A DNA stretch of 64,000 nt from Ceratodon purpureus (lineage: Eukaryota > Streptophyta > Bryopsida > Pseudoditrichales > Ditrichaceae), in the NCBI GenBank assembly GCA_014871385.1, contig CM026433.1, positions 6,025,585 to 6,089,584 of the forward strand. The letters run 5' to 3'. Below, piece by piece: positions 12,701 through 23,918 of the stretch. The notes beneath the pieces are model-generated. The model did not search any database, was not told the DNA's origin, and saw only the letters and a program-made list of their open reading frames with translations. The first letter of the stretch is position 1; each line of letters opens with the position of its first letter. Both the position numbers and the translations under genes were made by a program.

Positions 12701-15700
12701 CCTGCATCTCCGTCTAAAATCTCCAATGGAAAGCCATCCAATAGATGTAACGTTGCCAACTTCGGCAAAAGTCGTCTGTGCTCTGGGTCTAAAACAAATA
12801 TGTGACTTAGCTCGCGCCACAGGTGCTCTAGGCCCAACATTTTATCTGCATGCTCCTCCTTAGCACGATAATAATCGCCTTTCATGTACTTCGATTCGGG
12901 GTTTCTCTGATAATCATCAAAAGCGTCATTCTCCTTCCTAGCAGCCTTTTCCAGCGTTAAGTGCAACTTCTGATCGATGGTAAGTTGGAACTGCCAAATG
13001 CCAATGTTCCGTTTCACATGGTCGCTCTCGAGAAGCAGTTTAACAAAGTGTTGAAGAATTGGCAATTTCGAGATGCGTTTCGCTTCACGTGCACGTCTTT
13101 CTTGACAATCCTTTATCTTTCGTTGAAGTTCGAGCCTTTGTCTTGGGTTTTGCAGTGCTTCAAAATAATACTGAGCTTCCTCAGTATAAATTTTCTGCAA
13201 CAAAAAATTATTCCTTGCATTTTCAAAATCGGATATCTCAAGTTCCACTTGTACCACATTAGAAATCGACGTCTTGCGGTTCAAAGACGCCACTGATTTG
13301 AAGCACTCTTCCAAGGTTGTTGCTCCACTGTTGTGTCCATTCAGTTGCTTCGACCAGGCTGTAATCAAGAATCTGCTGATTGCTTGAGAAACCTGTTTGA
13401 AAGATCCCCACACTTGTCGAAAATTTGGCTTGGATCTCTGGCCAAAGGGTCTTATAGAATCAGTACTCCAAGAGAATATGTTTTGCCGTGTTGTCCATGA
13501 AGGACCGCTCTGTTTAGCACCTGGCTCCGTTTCCATGACAACGACATCAGCAATCTTCTCCAAAAGAGTTCCTAGCTGGTTGTGATCTCCGGACACGCAG
13601 AAAACAAGACAAGGAAACTGCTTCGGAGGCTTCTCGCTTGGTACTACTACATCTTTGTTTAATATGGCACCACGTATGTTTAATACAAATCCAACGCCAA
13701 GTTCCACTACCGTAGGGTCATGAGATCCAACATTGCGATTAAAGTCAAAACCATAGTTTGGAAATTGACAATTCATCACGTCACATGCCATTTCTGTAAT
13801 TTGACGTTGAGAGACAACCTCTCTGTTCGAAACAAACACCACGCGGAGCAACTTTGTGTCCTCGGCTATCGATAGGATTTCTTGATTTTCTAGTTTCACT
13901 TTCACAAAGCCAAGTGCCTCCACCAGATGGCCAAACTCAGTGCTTCCCTCGATAGGTGAAACTACCTTTTCAAGTGGAACCACAATAGGGATGGCAAAAC
14001 GCTCTTCAAGGAGTACTTGCAAAATCGAAACCTGAGCAAGCACATCTGAGCGGACCAACAACTGTACCAAAATTTCAAGCGGAGAGCACTCAAGAGAGTG
14101 ATTAGAGGTGACAGTGCCATCGTCAGGCACTACATTAGTACAGCTGCTTGAATCTGATCCAAAAGTGATGTCATCGTCGCAGTCGTCATCGTAGTCTTGG
14201 TCAAGGATTTTAGAATTGTCCTGAAATGTGTCCAATCTCGCTTTAAAAGGCTCAATTCTATGTCTTATATTATCCATCATTCTTCTGCATGGATCTTCAC
14301 AGGATGCTGTGTTCGGCCGATCAACCAAAAAGTCGCCACTGTACGTGAATTTATCCATGAGGGAAGTACTGTACGCTGGAACAGTTGTGATGTCGAAAAT
14401 GTCTGTCAAAAGTTGCCACCATGTCAAGTACAAGTCAATCAAGATCCTCTAATCCACGATACTTCAATTCATGGGTTGCAACGAATTTAAAGGCAGCTTA
14501 AGTTACAAAGAGGGTTCAATTAAGTTGCAAAGGCCAAAGTCATCAAAGAAGACATCCAAAAGATCTTTGGTGACGTTAACACAACATGAACTCAGACACT
14601 ACAAGAAAAAGGTGTTGTCCAGGCCAACATATGTAAACAGAATGTCGATGAAGAAATTCTGCCAATGCCTTATTAATTGACATGTATATGAAATTAATAT
14701 TCAATTTGGGCAAGTAAAAAAAAGGCCATACCTGGTTCTTGTGGACCAAGAGATGCAGAGCATGGGAGAGGAGTCTCAAGATAATCAGCCAAGTCCTGAA
14801 TTATAATCTGTAACGTGTCACCTTCAAAAGACCTCCCAGAGAAGTTGCCCCTTTCAATATTGAAGCCATGCTTCATGACGATGATCTTCACTGCTTCTGA
14901 TCCTACGGAATGTTCACGTAAGCAAGCTTTGATAGCCTTGATAGCCGTCTCCACCAAATTGGGCATCTTGAAATTAGGTGCTCCACTTAGCAATTCTCTC
15001 AGCTGCACCAATAGTTGAGTGGGTAATAAAGTATGTAAAGTAGGCAATCGGTCTATGACCTGGGCCTGGTCAATTAGATTTCGGATTGATGTAGGTAAGT
15101 TGATATCCGCATCTTTCAAAACCTTTTGCATGTCTGTGGACAAAATTCCTTGCACGATCAAGGTTTTCGCATCACTCAAGTCGTTCTCAGCCGACTCCGC
15201 TATCTCACTTAAAAGATTTAGGAAACTAGAATCTTGAAATAACCGCACCCTTTCTTCCCACGATGCAGAGATCTCAGAATCGGTTTTCTTGGATGCCTCA
15301 ATCCACAAATCTGACAGAATTTCGCAGGTTTTAACCGGTGTCTTCATCTTTTCGTTTAAACACAATCTGAGCAATTTGTTGACCTTAAGCCGTCGGGATG
15401 AGCTGTACGATTCTCGCAACATTTCATACAGCCTGCCTTTACTAAGGCCTGTACTTTTAATTGTACTTTGCCAAGATTGCTCGAGGAGATCACAAGACTG
15501 GTGAAGACCACTAACACCCTTAACTGATGGGATATCCCAAACTGGCACAAGTTCACCTCCATCTTCAGTGTCAATGATATACCAAGTGGACCTATCCTCA
15601 AGCCCTTTCTTAAACTCCTCTTCATCATCTGTAGAAGGACCTAGCGTCATGCTAACAGTTTTCAAATTTGCTTGTTTCTTGCTGCTTGTGTTGGAAGAAG

Positions 15701-16403
15701 ATGAACTCCCATCGTTCAGATACAAAAAATCCAAGCCACCCTTTACAGCAAGATAATTGACCTCAGCTTTTAGGTTGGATTTTGTGACCAAGTTCGTTTC
15801 TAGCATGCTTTGAAAAGTTGTCTCGGAATTTGACTTCATTGTGACACCTTTGAAGAGGATGCCACCCAGATAGAATGGGCCCGTTGAGATATGGGAGTTG
15901 TATTTATCCAAAAACTGCTTAGCCTGCTCGGTAGTATTTATGCGATACATGTCGTCCAAAGCCTCCGCTGTCAACTGCATTTGGTTGGGGGAAAGACTAA
16001 ATGTAGCTTTTGGAACATACCAGTACTGCAGATAGCATGACTCGGAGGTTTTTCGTGCACAAGTGGCCTTCATCTCCTCCAATTTGGATTTGTCAATTCC
16101 TCCGGCCACGGTCGCACCAAGTGAAAACATATTGGCTGTTGAAATGTTGCATGCCACACTTAGCCCAGACTTGCGCACTGCGTCGCTGAAGTCTTCATAA
16201 GCCTGGATGCTGGACAAACATAGACTCTCCATCTTGTACGGTCGATCGGGCGTCTTAAGTTTACATGCTTTAGGGGGGCAAAGCAATTCCTTCTTGGCTT
16301 GCTTACTTCCGATTAGCTCATCTGATCCACCAACATAAGTTCCACAAAGCGTCCGTCCAGAGCTTGCCTTTGCTATCAAGGCTTCATCAGCATCATCCTC
16401 CAT
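9703..16403 (-). CDS. MACPF-like domain fused to VLIG-type very large GTPase
   Basis: Two exons, 16403-14733/14732 and 14402-9703, give about 2,123 codons. The start is the first ATG, at 16403 (MEDDADEAL); the frame upstream opens only at a TTG. Residues about 20-230 resemble a MACPF domain: the signature-like YNSHISTGPFYLGG lies at about 166-180 (family pattern Y-G-T/S-H-x-GG). The G domain begins near residue 1,159 with P-loop GVQSSGKST. It continues with a switch-I-side TRG, G3 LDTMGL near 1,207 and FVYRSVDRND near 1,285, in the place of the divergent G4 of VLIGs. A helical middle follows. Near residue 1,970 there is a Cys/His cluster (CPRCCLTC, then HPGKHH and PEGLAG) matching the C-terminus of VLIG and URGCP proteins. 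In vertebrates VLIGs are interferon-induced GTPases; MACPF domains can insert into membranes. The role in plants is not known to me. The large uninterrupted exon and intact motifs argue for a functional gene. It could be two adjacent genes, but the splice phase favours one. Confidence 0.82.
14403..14731 (-). other. Intron joining the MACPF and VLIG exons
   Basis: On the minus strand the donor reads CCAG|GTATGG (GT at 14731-14730) and the acceptor TTTTGACAG|AC (AG at 14404-14403). The join is phase 1: G plus AC makes Asp, giving QEPD-IFDITT without a stop. The intron is 329 bp. The acceptor nearer the 5' side (GATTAG at 14449) does not keep the frame. A CACTACAAGAAAA string inside the intron (near 14596) resembles a CACTA terminus but has no partner. 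Confidence 0.72.
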
Positions 16404-19194
16404 CTTTAAAAGTAGGAACAACCAAAGCCGCAGCTGAGCAACAATTCCCCTTCAATATCAGACAATGGGAACAAATAGTTACACTCGATGACCACCTTAG
16501 CTGCACTGGTATCATTCACTCCGGAGACACCCGCTGAACTGTTGGCACAATCAATAATCAAATGCCCTATGTAGCAGCAAATAAGATAATCCGAGCACTC
16601 CTCCTAATTCATGCTGATTACAAGAGCAGAAGCGCGTAGAAACGGGATCTTCAGCACCAGGGACACAAAATGCCAGAATGTGACCACTGCACCAAGTTAA
16701 AAACACTTAAAACACTTAGTACCGCCAGTGACCTCATGTGCTTCTATTATAGCTATAGCACAAAGGTCAAGCCGATGGAAAACAAAAAAGAAGAAAACCT
16801 GGTGATGAATGGAAAAGAGATCGTGACAGTTAGCAGAGAATTTGAAGCGTGTAAGCAGATCACCAACCGATGGATTTCAGCTCACAACAAGACATGAAGA
16901 AAAACAAAACTTTGACTTCACTCAAGACAGTGAATGCACAGAATAAAGTCTTACCGCTATGGTAATACACCTTCGTGATGAACCTCTGATGATACTAACA
17001 GATCTCCCCACCATTCCTTGCATCTCCCAGTAACAACTCCAGAAACGCAGCAGGATCTCAAACTGCTAGCAAGTGCATTGGAACTGCAGAGCCTGTGGAA
17101 AAGCATAAATGAAATCATATCAGTTGAGCACACCTGAAGACCTTTGATGCAAGGGGTACGACGAGTCACACATTCTATCACAAGTGCTATCGACTCGGCC
17201 TTGCAGTTAAGGGTACCACACCAGCAACAGGCCGAGCATAGCAACGCCGATGTCAAACCACCTTTAAATTCATGTACTCTCCCAGATGGAACCTCACAGA
17301 ATATCACAAAACATCATTGACAATTGCAAATCACACAGAAGATCAACGCACTCACCGACCAGAATTAAGTAAATAGAGCAACGGAAGACACCGAAGCCAT
17401 AACCCTGAGCATAGAAAAATTCAGTGCCTTGCTGCAACTGTACGCAAAGCAGGCGGTGAAGAGGACAGACAGAACACCTTCTACTTATACTCCTCTCCCA
17501 CCACGGATGTCAACTAAACTTGGACCGCACTTGAGCATAGAGGTTGCCCCAGCGTGTCCAGTGCAGCACGCTTCGTTCCACTCACTTCCTTGTTATCATG
17601 AACTGCAACACCAAGTAAGTTACAGTGAACTTCGTGAGTCGATATACAGTACTAAAGTCGCCCACGACTACCGACTGTAGCCTGCAATAGAGTAATGCAG
17701 TTCCGGGTTGGCCTCGGGTTCTATTCGACAAACAGATAAGGCTTTACTCGGCGAAGTCAAATCCACAACTACCGGTTGTAGGGCCTGCCACAAATAACCT
17801 TGACCGATTCACTCCCACATAAATATTACTCCCAAATTGCAGATAATAGCATTGAGTTTTGCAAGTGGTTGTTCAATTTAGCAAGTGTTCACCAGGAATT
17901 CACCATTATTCCTGTACCATTTACTACCTAGTGAATATCTAGTGAATGTGTCAAGGTGCCTGTGGCGGCAATAGAATAATGCAGTTCCGGGTTGGCCTTG
18001 GGTTCCGTCAGACAGACGGATAAAGCCTTGCTCGGCGAAGTCAAAACCTTCCCCACCGTAGCCTAGCTTCGAGACTGTTTGCAACGAGCATCACAAATAA
18101 TTTGCAATTATTCGCAGAATGTTAGAACCATAACCGCATCATGTCTAATTGCATCAGGTTTAAAGGCTGGCAAACAGTGCTAGTGTAATTGGCTATACTC
18201 TAAAAGTACGTTTGACGACAAACATAGCACGTCAGTATTGGCAAGCTGTACCAAACCCATATATTGTCAATACAAGGTAATATTCCTTTCCAACTAACCT
18301 CAGGTTGAGAGGTTTTAAGACAAAGGGTGATCTGGCAGTTGGATTACAAGTAACAATCTGCGTCTGGTGAAGGGTTTAAGGAACAATGCCTTTCAGCACT
18401 ACCTCGTGCAACCTACGTCCTCTCCAGACATGTACATGACTTCACTTGTTATGATGAAACAACGCCGTGAAAATGCATTTACCGTATGCATAGCGCATCG
18501 CAAGAAAAGACAAATTTGACACATTGCATTATTTTGCGTCTTGTGTTCGCCATTGCATACTAGAATGAAAATGCAAGTAGTGCTACTGGTGCAGAGAACG
18601 TGCTGAAGTACTCACAAGATTTAAACAAATGGTGGAAGTCAGAAATTAAAACATTCTAGAGACTCACCCAATTACACCTCAGCTATTGAAAACACGGCAG
18701 ATACACCGTTTGACTCGCTGCTGATTCCAATCAGCCTCTGCAGTGAAAAAAAAATACTACAGCACACAATCACACAACGCAACCTGAGAGCAGGACAGTC
18801 GTTGAAAAGGCTCCAACGAGGAGAAAAACCAAACATAACAATGATCAACACCAAGAAACAAGCATCAGCAGAAACTTCTTCTGACAACTCCAGAAACGGA
18901 ATTCATTAAAATTGATTCCTTCAGCAAAACAAGCCTCGAAATGCGAGACTCTCTGCTAAAGAGTGGAAGACTATCTGCGGTAAAATGAAAATGAACTTCA
19001 ATACTCTGTACCAGGGAAGAATGTGCTCGCACTTTGAAACATAGGGAAGCGATCTGTAACCCTAAGAAATCATGTTGACAGAAGCGAATAATGCCTGAAG
19101 AAAGGCGCGTCACCGAACTGTTTGCAGAAGCAGAGAGCATGAAACTTACTGAAACCAAACACCATACCTACAGCATGCCCTGAAGCAGAGGAGC
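16404..19194. other. Upstream region of the MACPF-VLIG gene, no ORF supported
   Basis: The region between the MACPF-VLIG start and the RGP-like gene's stop has only short, domain-free ORFs. It probably contains the promoter and 5' UTR (perhaps with introns) of the minus-strand gene, and the 3' UTR of the RGP-like gene towards 19194. It contains a direct duplication of about 77 bp, listed separately. Confidence 0.4.
17685..18045. repeat. Direct duplication of a 77-bp segment
   Basis: Segments 17685-17761 and 17969-18045 are closely similar. Both begin CAATAG(A)G/ATAATGCAG, carry TTCCGGGTTGGCCT and end with CTCGGCGAAGTCAAA. They are separated by about 207 bp. They lie roughly 1.3-1.6 kb upstream of the MACPF-VLIG start. 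No terminal inverted repeat was noticed, so this looks like a local duplication rather than two MITE insertions. Confidence 0.7.
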
Positions 19195-20181
19195 TCAATG
19201 TCCAAGCTTATTCCAAGCTTGGATCCACGCCTGCATAGACGACGCAACCTCCTTAAAGATTGGATCCACTGCAGACAACTTGGACTTGGCTTGCTCCGCT
19301 ATCTCGAGATAACAACTCTCTACGTCCAGTGGATTGCTACTCAACTGTGTAACCTGGAAGAACTCTGCAATTAGATCGAACTTATTGGTATTGCCTGCAC
19401 CTTGCCCTAAGGCAGCCTTCTCGCTTCGGCAGACATATGGCAGACCAGTCTTGACGCCCCAGGGGTAATAATCACAGACCGTCTTGGCACAGAGCCCCGC
19501 CCAGAGCTCCCCAGCGCCGTTTGCAGATCCAAGCTGAGGAGGCTCGAACATCAAGGGCCCCACAAGATGCCGGTCGAACGCCAGATTAATCCCACTCGAG
19601 GTATACAATACAAACTTCGGCACCGTCAGCACCGCATCCACATAACGCTTGCTACCCACTTCGCTCATCCATGAGCCCTGAGAGATAGCCGTAGGCACGC
19701 CCTCCCGCAAGCTAAACGGATACCCACGCACAAAATCGGCTCCCTCTCGGAACGGATCATACAAGGTGTTAAAGAAGAACGGAGTCGCAGGGGTCTTGAG
19801 GTTCAACACATGCTCCACCACGGGGTTCACCACATAACCCTCCGGGTCTTGAGCCGGAACGCAATCCGCTTCCATGGTGAACACATACCGCCGTCTGGCT
19901 ACAAGATACCCAAACCCTCTGCTACCATAGCCAGTAAACTTCAACGCTCTAGCAAGCTCCGGACCCAGCAACCTTACCATGTCGCTTCTCGTATACACAT
20001 CCACATCTTCAAACCCTGCTGGCACATGGATCGCGCCTGTGAAATCCTCCCCCTGCACCACGATCAGATGGCACCCCTTCAGCAGCTCCCGCCACGCTGC
20101 AAGATAACCCAAGTCGGGCTTCAACGCCACCACCACAACGTCCACCTCCTCGAGCTTGACATCGGACGCATCCCTCACCAT
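19195..20181 (-). CDS. RGP/UDP-arabinopyranose mutase-like protein, divergent
   Basis: From ATG at 20181 the product has about 328 residues, near the family's usual 340-360. The family (reversibly glycosylated polypeptides, GT75) interconverts UDP-arabinopyranose and UDP-arabinofuranose at the cytosolic face of the Golgi for cell-wall synthesis. Highly conserved blocks are present: TPFFFNTLYDPFREGADFVR, GYPFSLREGVPTA and the later GVKTGLPYVCRSE. The usual DDD metal/nucleotide-sugar motif reads EAD here (FTMEADCVPAQDP), so two of the three acidic positions differ. The overall pattern resembles the divergent RGP5-like class more than RGP1. The start is uncertain: a splice acceptor (TCTTGCAG) lies just upstream at about 20208 and the frame continues through VEGFKLPEM, so an upstream exon could add a few residues. 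It may be catalytically altered or act as a partner subunit of active RGPs (inference). Confidence 0.88.
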   Translation of the reverse strand: MVRDASDVKLEEVDVVVVALKPDLGYLAAWRELLKGCHLIVVQGEDFTGAIHVPAGFEDVDVYTRSDMVRLLGPELARALKFTGYGSRGFGYLVARRRYVFTMEADCVPAQDPEGYVVNPVVEHVLNLKTPATPFFFNTLYDPFREGADFVRGYPFSLREGVPTAISQGSWMSEVGSKRYVDAVLTVPKFVLYTSSGINLAFDRHLVGPLMFEPPQLGSANGAGELWAGLCAKTVCDYYPWGVKTGLPYVCRSEKAALGQGAGNTNKFDLIAEFFQVTQLSSNPLDVESCYLEIAEQAKSKLSAVDPIFKEVASSMQAWIQAWNKLGH

Positions 20182-21877
20182 CTCTGGAAGCTTGAAACCC
20201 TCAACCTGCAAGACCACAAAACAAGACCTCAAGACCAACTCAAATCACCACTTCAAATACACGACATGGTTGATCCAATAAACCTCTTAAGCGATGAAAC
20301 TTTCACATGTGAGCTATGATCAGAAAGATATGATGAGACCTAATAGTTGTGTGCACAGAGAAGGTCGTGTATGTGAGAGAGAGGACTTAGGCCAATGTGG
20401 GTATGATTGAATAACCTTTGGATCTTAGTGATTGAATGGGTGGAGTGTGAATGTGATGACCTCGATGTGTGATGTGACGAGGGACGATGTCGTCGCATGG
20501 AATTCAGCAGGACCTGACTACACGTAGCGAGCCAAGAGGTTCCGTTACACTCGATTCGGAATTTGAACTGTTGGATGCTCCTCACAGGATTGACAAACCG
20601 TGATCTACTTACAAGTTCGTTAAGAAGGATACTGATAGCGCTCACGACGAGAGTCTCGGCGTGTGGAATGAGGATGCGACGCCTGTGCTTGCTGACTAAC
20701 TTAATCGTGATGAGGAGCTAGGGTTTTGGCTCTATCCGGGTTTTGGTCAGGTTCTCGAGTGTTTGCATATTCTGAAGTACTTGATGTTACCGTTGTTTAG
20801 CTGAAGGAGAATGCCGTCTGGGTTTGTGTCTGATTAGTGGAAGTTCGTGTTAGCTCGACGCTTCCACGTTTGAAAATTGGTAAAGGAACAATCCAAGATG
20901 TAAGTGCACGAATTATGACACGACCTGGTTTTAATAGAAAGCACATGCATGCATGTGCAGAAGTTGTGGCAGACGAAGATATTGTGTCATTTTTTTGAAT
21001 GTAAGCTCTTTTTCTTCCTGCGGATCATATGAATTAAATGACACATCAGAGTTTCCAAGTTTTTCGCAAGCAAACCAGAGTTCACGAGCAAACTGCCCAA
21101 ATGACTGATGACCATAGTTCATAGCTGTGTGATATTGTAAGATCCATCAGATGATGCTTCCAGTGGAAGTAATGCAAGGCATTGCACCGTAGTCTGCACA
21201 AATACTTCACCCCTTTTCGAGAGTAGCTCTTGAATCAGCTGGCCGCATTTCCAAGAAGAACTTTTCTCGATAGGAGATTGTTGAATCTGTGACTTTGATG
21301 ATGGAAGGTGCGTAGCTTATCTCGTACCCTCTCCGCAGAAATGGCTCATTACCAGCCCATCCGGCATTCTCCGCTTATCTCGTACCCTGAATGCGGAGAA
21401 AGAAAATGGAATCAAATGAACAACACCGATCGAGAAGCGAATTTGGCGACTCTTAGGGCAGAGTGCTCGCAACACCCTCATGCACTCTCAGCCTGTCCAT
21501 GCTCAAGAGAAAAACTACTATCGAAGCTAGCGTGTAATTTAAGGCTACAATAACTATTGTGAAGATCATGACAAGCCCTAGTAAACGGCAAGCTGCGATT
21601 CTCGACTGTTCTCACACTCAAGGAAGCGCTACGTTGAATTTCCATATCAAACTAACTGCCGAAATGCGAAACTCGAACCCACAATACAGTACAGACCTAA
21701 CGGCCGCCCCTAATCAAGACTCTGCAGAAACTCCGGTTCCACCGAAGTGAGGTTGCATTGCTGCAAAGCCTTGAAGTTTAACACTTTAACCTAATTTGCT
21801 CTACAGGCTTTTGCCGAGCAGACCTGCTTCTACTGCCGAACGAGAAAAACGCTTCGCACAACTCATTAGCAAGTGGC
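20182..21877. other. Intergenic region between the RGP-like and F-box genes
   Basis: This should hold the promoter and 5' UTR of the RGP-like gene and the 3' end of the F-box gene. A probable intron end (TCTTGCAG on the minus strand, about 20209) suggests a 5' leader exon further upstream in 20.3-20.9 kb. The words CCAGCCCATCC and CTTATCTCGTACCCT are repeated at short range near 21315-21390. No coding region is supported. Confidence 0.4.
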
Positions 21878-23200
21878 CTACCATGGTAAACTGGGCAGAC
21901 GAAGATTCATGGCCTTCCCAGACCATAGCTGGTACGCTGTCCTACGTTGAGGGCGGTTCACAGGATCCCCAAACCATAGCTCGTACCCATCAGGGAGGGG
22001 ATCCATGAGACTTGCAGGCAGCTGACTCCACAAAGCTGACTCCAAATCGTAGAGCAAGGAAACTCCAGTCTCCTCCGACATCAGGATAACAGACTTCTGA
22101 AAACCGAACGCTTGAAACTTGCTCTCCTGTGCCGCTGCCAAATGAAAAACCACCAGCAGTTCTTCCGGTGTCATTTGAAACACCTCCTGGATGTCCGCAT
22201 CCGCAAGCAAGACTTCGTCCATGTGCAATCCACAACATGCATCAGGAAACCGGTTCAAGGATCCCCAATACACCAGAAACAAACGATCGTCGCTCACAAG
22301 GAGTTGAACTTGGCTGAGCGTCGGAACCCTATAATTAGCTGAGCTCCGGATGTGTATGCCAGTGTCCTCCCACACATCCTCCAGAATGTCGTAACTGAAG
22401 AGGCAATACTCGTAGTGCCGACTACTACTAAACAAAACAAAAAGACGTCCTTGAAACATAACAGTGCTTCCGAGGTATCCAACAAAACCTTCCTTATCCA
22501 GCAAGGAATTAGGGTTGCTTGAGCTCCGCCATAACTCAGTGCCAGAATCATAAATGTACATGAATGGCTCTACAACTCCTCCGGGGTAACAGTATCTATT
22601 AGTAGTAAAACCTGTGCGTATAAAAAAAACCTTGAAGCTGGAGCTGCCAATGTTATCAACTACGAAGTTCATCAGCACGTCACGAGGGTCGGCTTCTAAG
22701 CATTTTGGAGGGGCTGGCAGAATTCTGATTCCATGATTTGTCAGGGGGTTGGAGATGCGTACACATGGACCGCCGAGGAAACCGCCTATGTATTCGCAGA
22801 CTAAACCTCGGTCTGCAGCCATGCACCCCTGCATAGACAAACACTCGAAGCCATCGACATGTTCATGGTGATTTAGTCTGTACCAGTGTTTTGCCTCTAC
22901 GTCAAGGATACTCCAACCGAGGTAACCTCTTCTTTCGTAGGATTCTAGCTCTAAATCCAAAGCAGCTGGGCTTGGATCTGCATCCAGATCTAGCTCTGCA
23001 ATCCAACGAGCTACAACGTAAGACTGTCCTTCCTTGGCATGGTTCTGCAAGCAACGACTAGCAAACTGGGATGTGGAGATGAGAGAGTTCCATCCCTTGC
23101 ACACAGCGCAACACCTGCACAAGTCCGGTATGGGCAAGAGTGACAGGACTTGCTCCAGTATCTCAACTGGGAGCCTGCTCCAGAGCTCCTGGTCTTCCAT
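21878..23200 (-). CDS. F-box protein with kelch-like C-terminal region
   Basis: A single uninterrupted frame of 440 residues from ATG at 23200 (MEDQELWSRLP); the frame extends one GTG codon further, which I do not use. Residues about 5-48 are a clear F-box (LPVEILEQVLSLLPIPDLCRC, then VCKGWNSLI), which binds SKP1 in SCF ubiquitin ligases. The rest resembles the beta-propeller (kelch/F-box associated) region of plant F-box proteins. Trp- and Gly-rich repeated blades include MYIYDSGTELWRSS, LFSYDILEDVWEDTG and LLYDLESALWSQLP. The product should select a substrate for ubiquitination; the target cannot be guessed. No introns or breaks are seen, as is common for this plant family. Confidence 0.9.
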   Translation of the reverse strand: MEDQELWSRLPVEILEQVLSLLPIPDLCRCCAVCKGWNSLISTSQFASRCLQNHAKEGQSYVVARWIAELDLDADPSPAALDLELESYERRGYLGWSILDVEAKHWYRLNHHEHVDGFECLSMQGCMAADRGLVCEYIGGFLGGPCVRISNPLTNHGIRILPAPPKCLEADPRDVLMNFVVDNIGSSSFKVFFIRTGFTTNRYCYPGGVVEPFMYIYDSGTELWRSSSNPNSLLDKEGFVGYLGSTVMFQGRLFVLFSSSRHYEYCLFSYDILEDVWEDTGIHIRSSANYRVPTLSQVQLLVSDDRLFLVYWGSLNRFPDACCGLHMDEVLLADADIQEVFQMTPEELLVVFHLAAAQESKFQAFGFQKSVILMSEETGVSLLYDLESALWSQLPASLMDPLPDGYELWFGDPVNRPQRRTAYQLWSGKAMNLRLPSLPW

Positions 23201-23870
23201 CACAAGCCTTAGAACGCAAGAGTCTGATCTACAGCTTCGTCGAAACTAAACAGATCGGAAGCATGCAAATTGCTCTAGGTCACTTGAGTTATGTTGACAC
23301 AGATGATCAATCAAGGGTTGATGAAGTGAAGCTAATTTTCTCATTGCCGAACCCTCTAATGTATGCACATTTGAAGTGCACACCGACGTGTCTGAAATGG
23401 TCACCTTGGAGCCTTGGATAATAAGCTAAGTGCATATTTTTTTTATCAAACATTTAACGTTGTCTGAAATGGTCATCTTGGAGCCTTGGACAATAAGCCT
23501 TGGACATATTTTTCATCAAAACATTCAACCTGGAGTCTTGGACAGTATGCTAAGTGACAACTTTTCAATGGAAGTATGAAATAGGTTAAGTATATGTATT
23601 CAATAGATAAGAATGCGAAAAGTAGCTGGGAATATGTGTTTCATACATTCTAGGTTGGATGGCCAAGTTCTCATCATCCTTGTGTTTAACCTGTAAAGGT
23701 CTACATGTATTGGAACCTCCAAGACCCAAAACTGCAGATTTTGACCACCTAATGGAAATTGATGTATGTTTCTTATAAAATTTGCTTTTCAGGTATTTCC
23801 AACCATAAGATTCCATAATTTTAATCATTGGATCTTACCATTTGTGATATTATAATGTTCGAAGTTTATT

Positions 23871-23918
<48 letters not shown>

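Noticed and set aside
14595-14610. A CACTA element in the intron
   Set aside because: Only one terminus-like string is present, with no partner end, target duplication or transposase nearby.
14694-14779. Read-through end of the MACPF exon (GMAFFLLAQIEY) as a true C-terminus
   Set aside because: The frame crosses a clear donor (CCAG|GTATGG), and the phase-1 join to the VLIG exon is uninterrupted, so the tail is more likely intronic.
19810-20319. Plus-strand ORF of 169 codons over the RGP-like gene
   Set aside because: It is antisense to conserved RGP blocks and is His/Arg-rich without a known domain.
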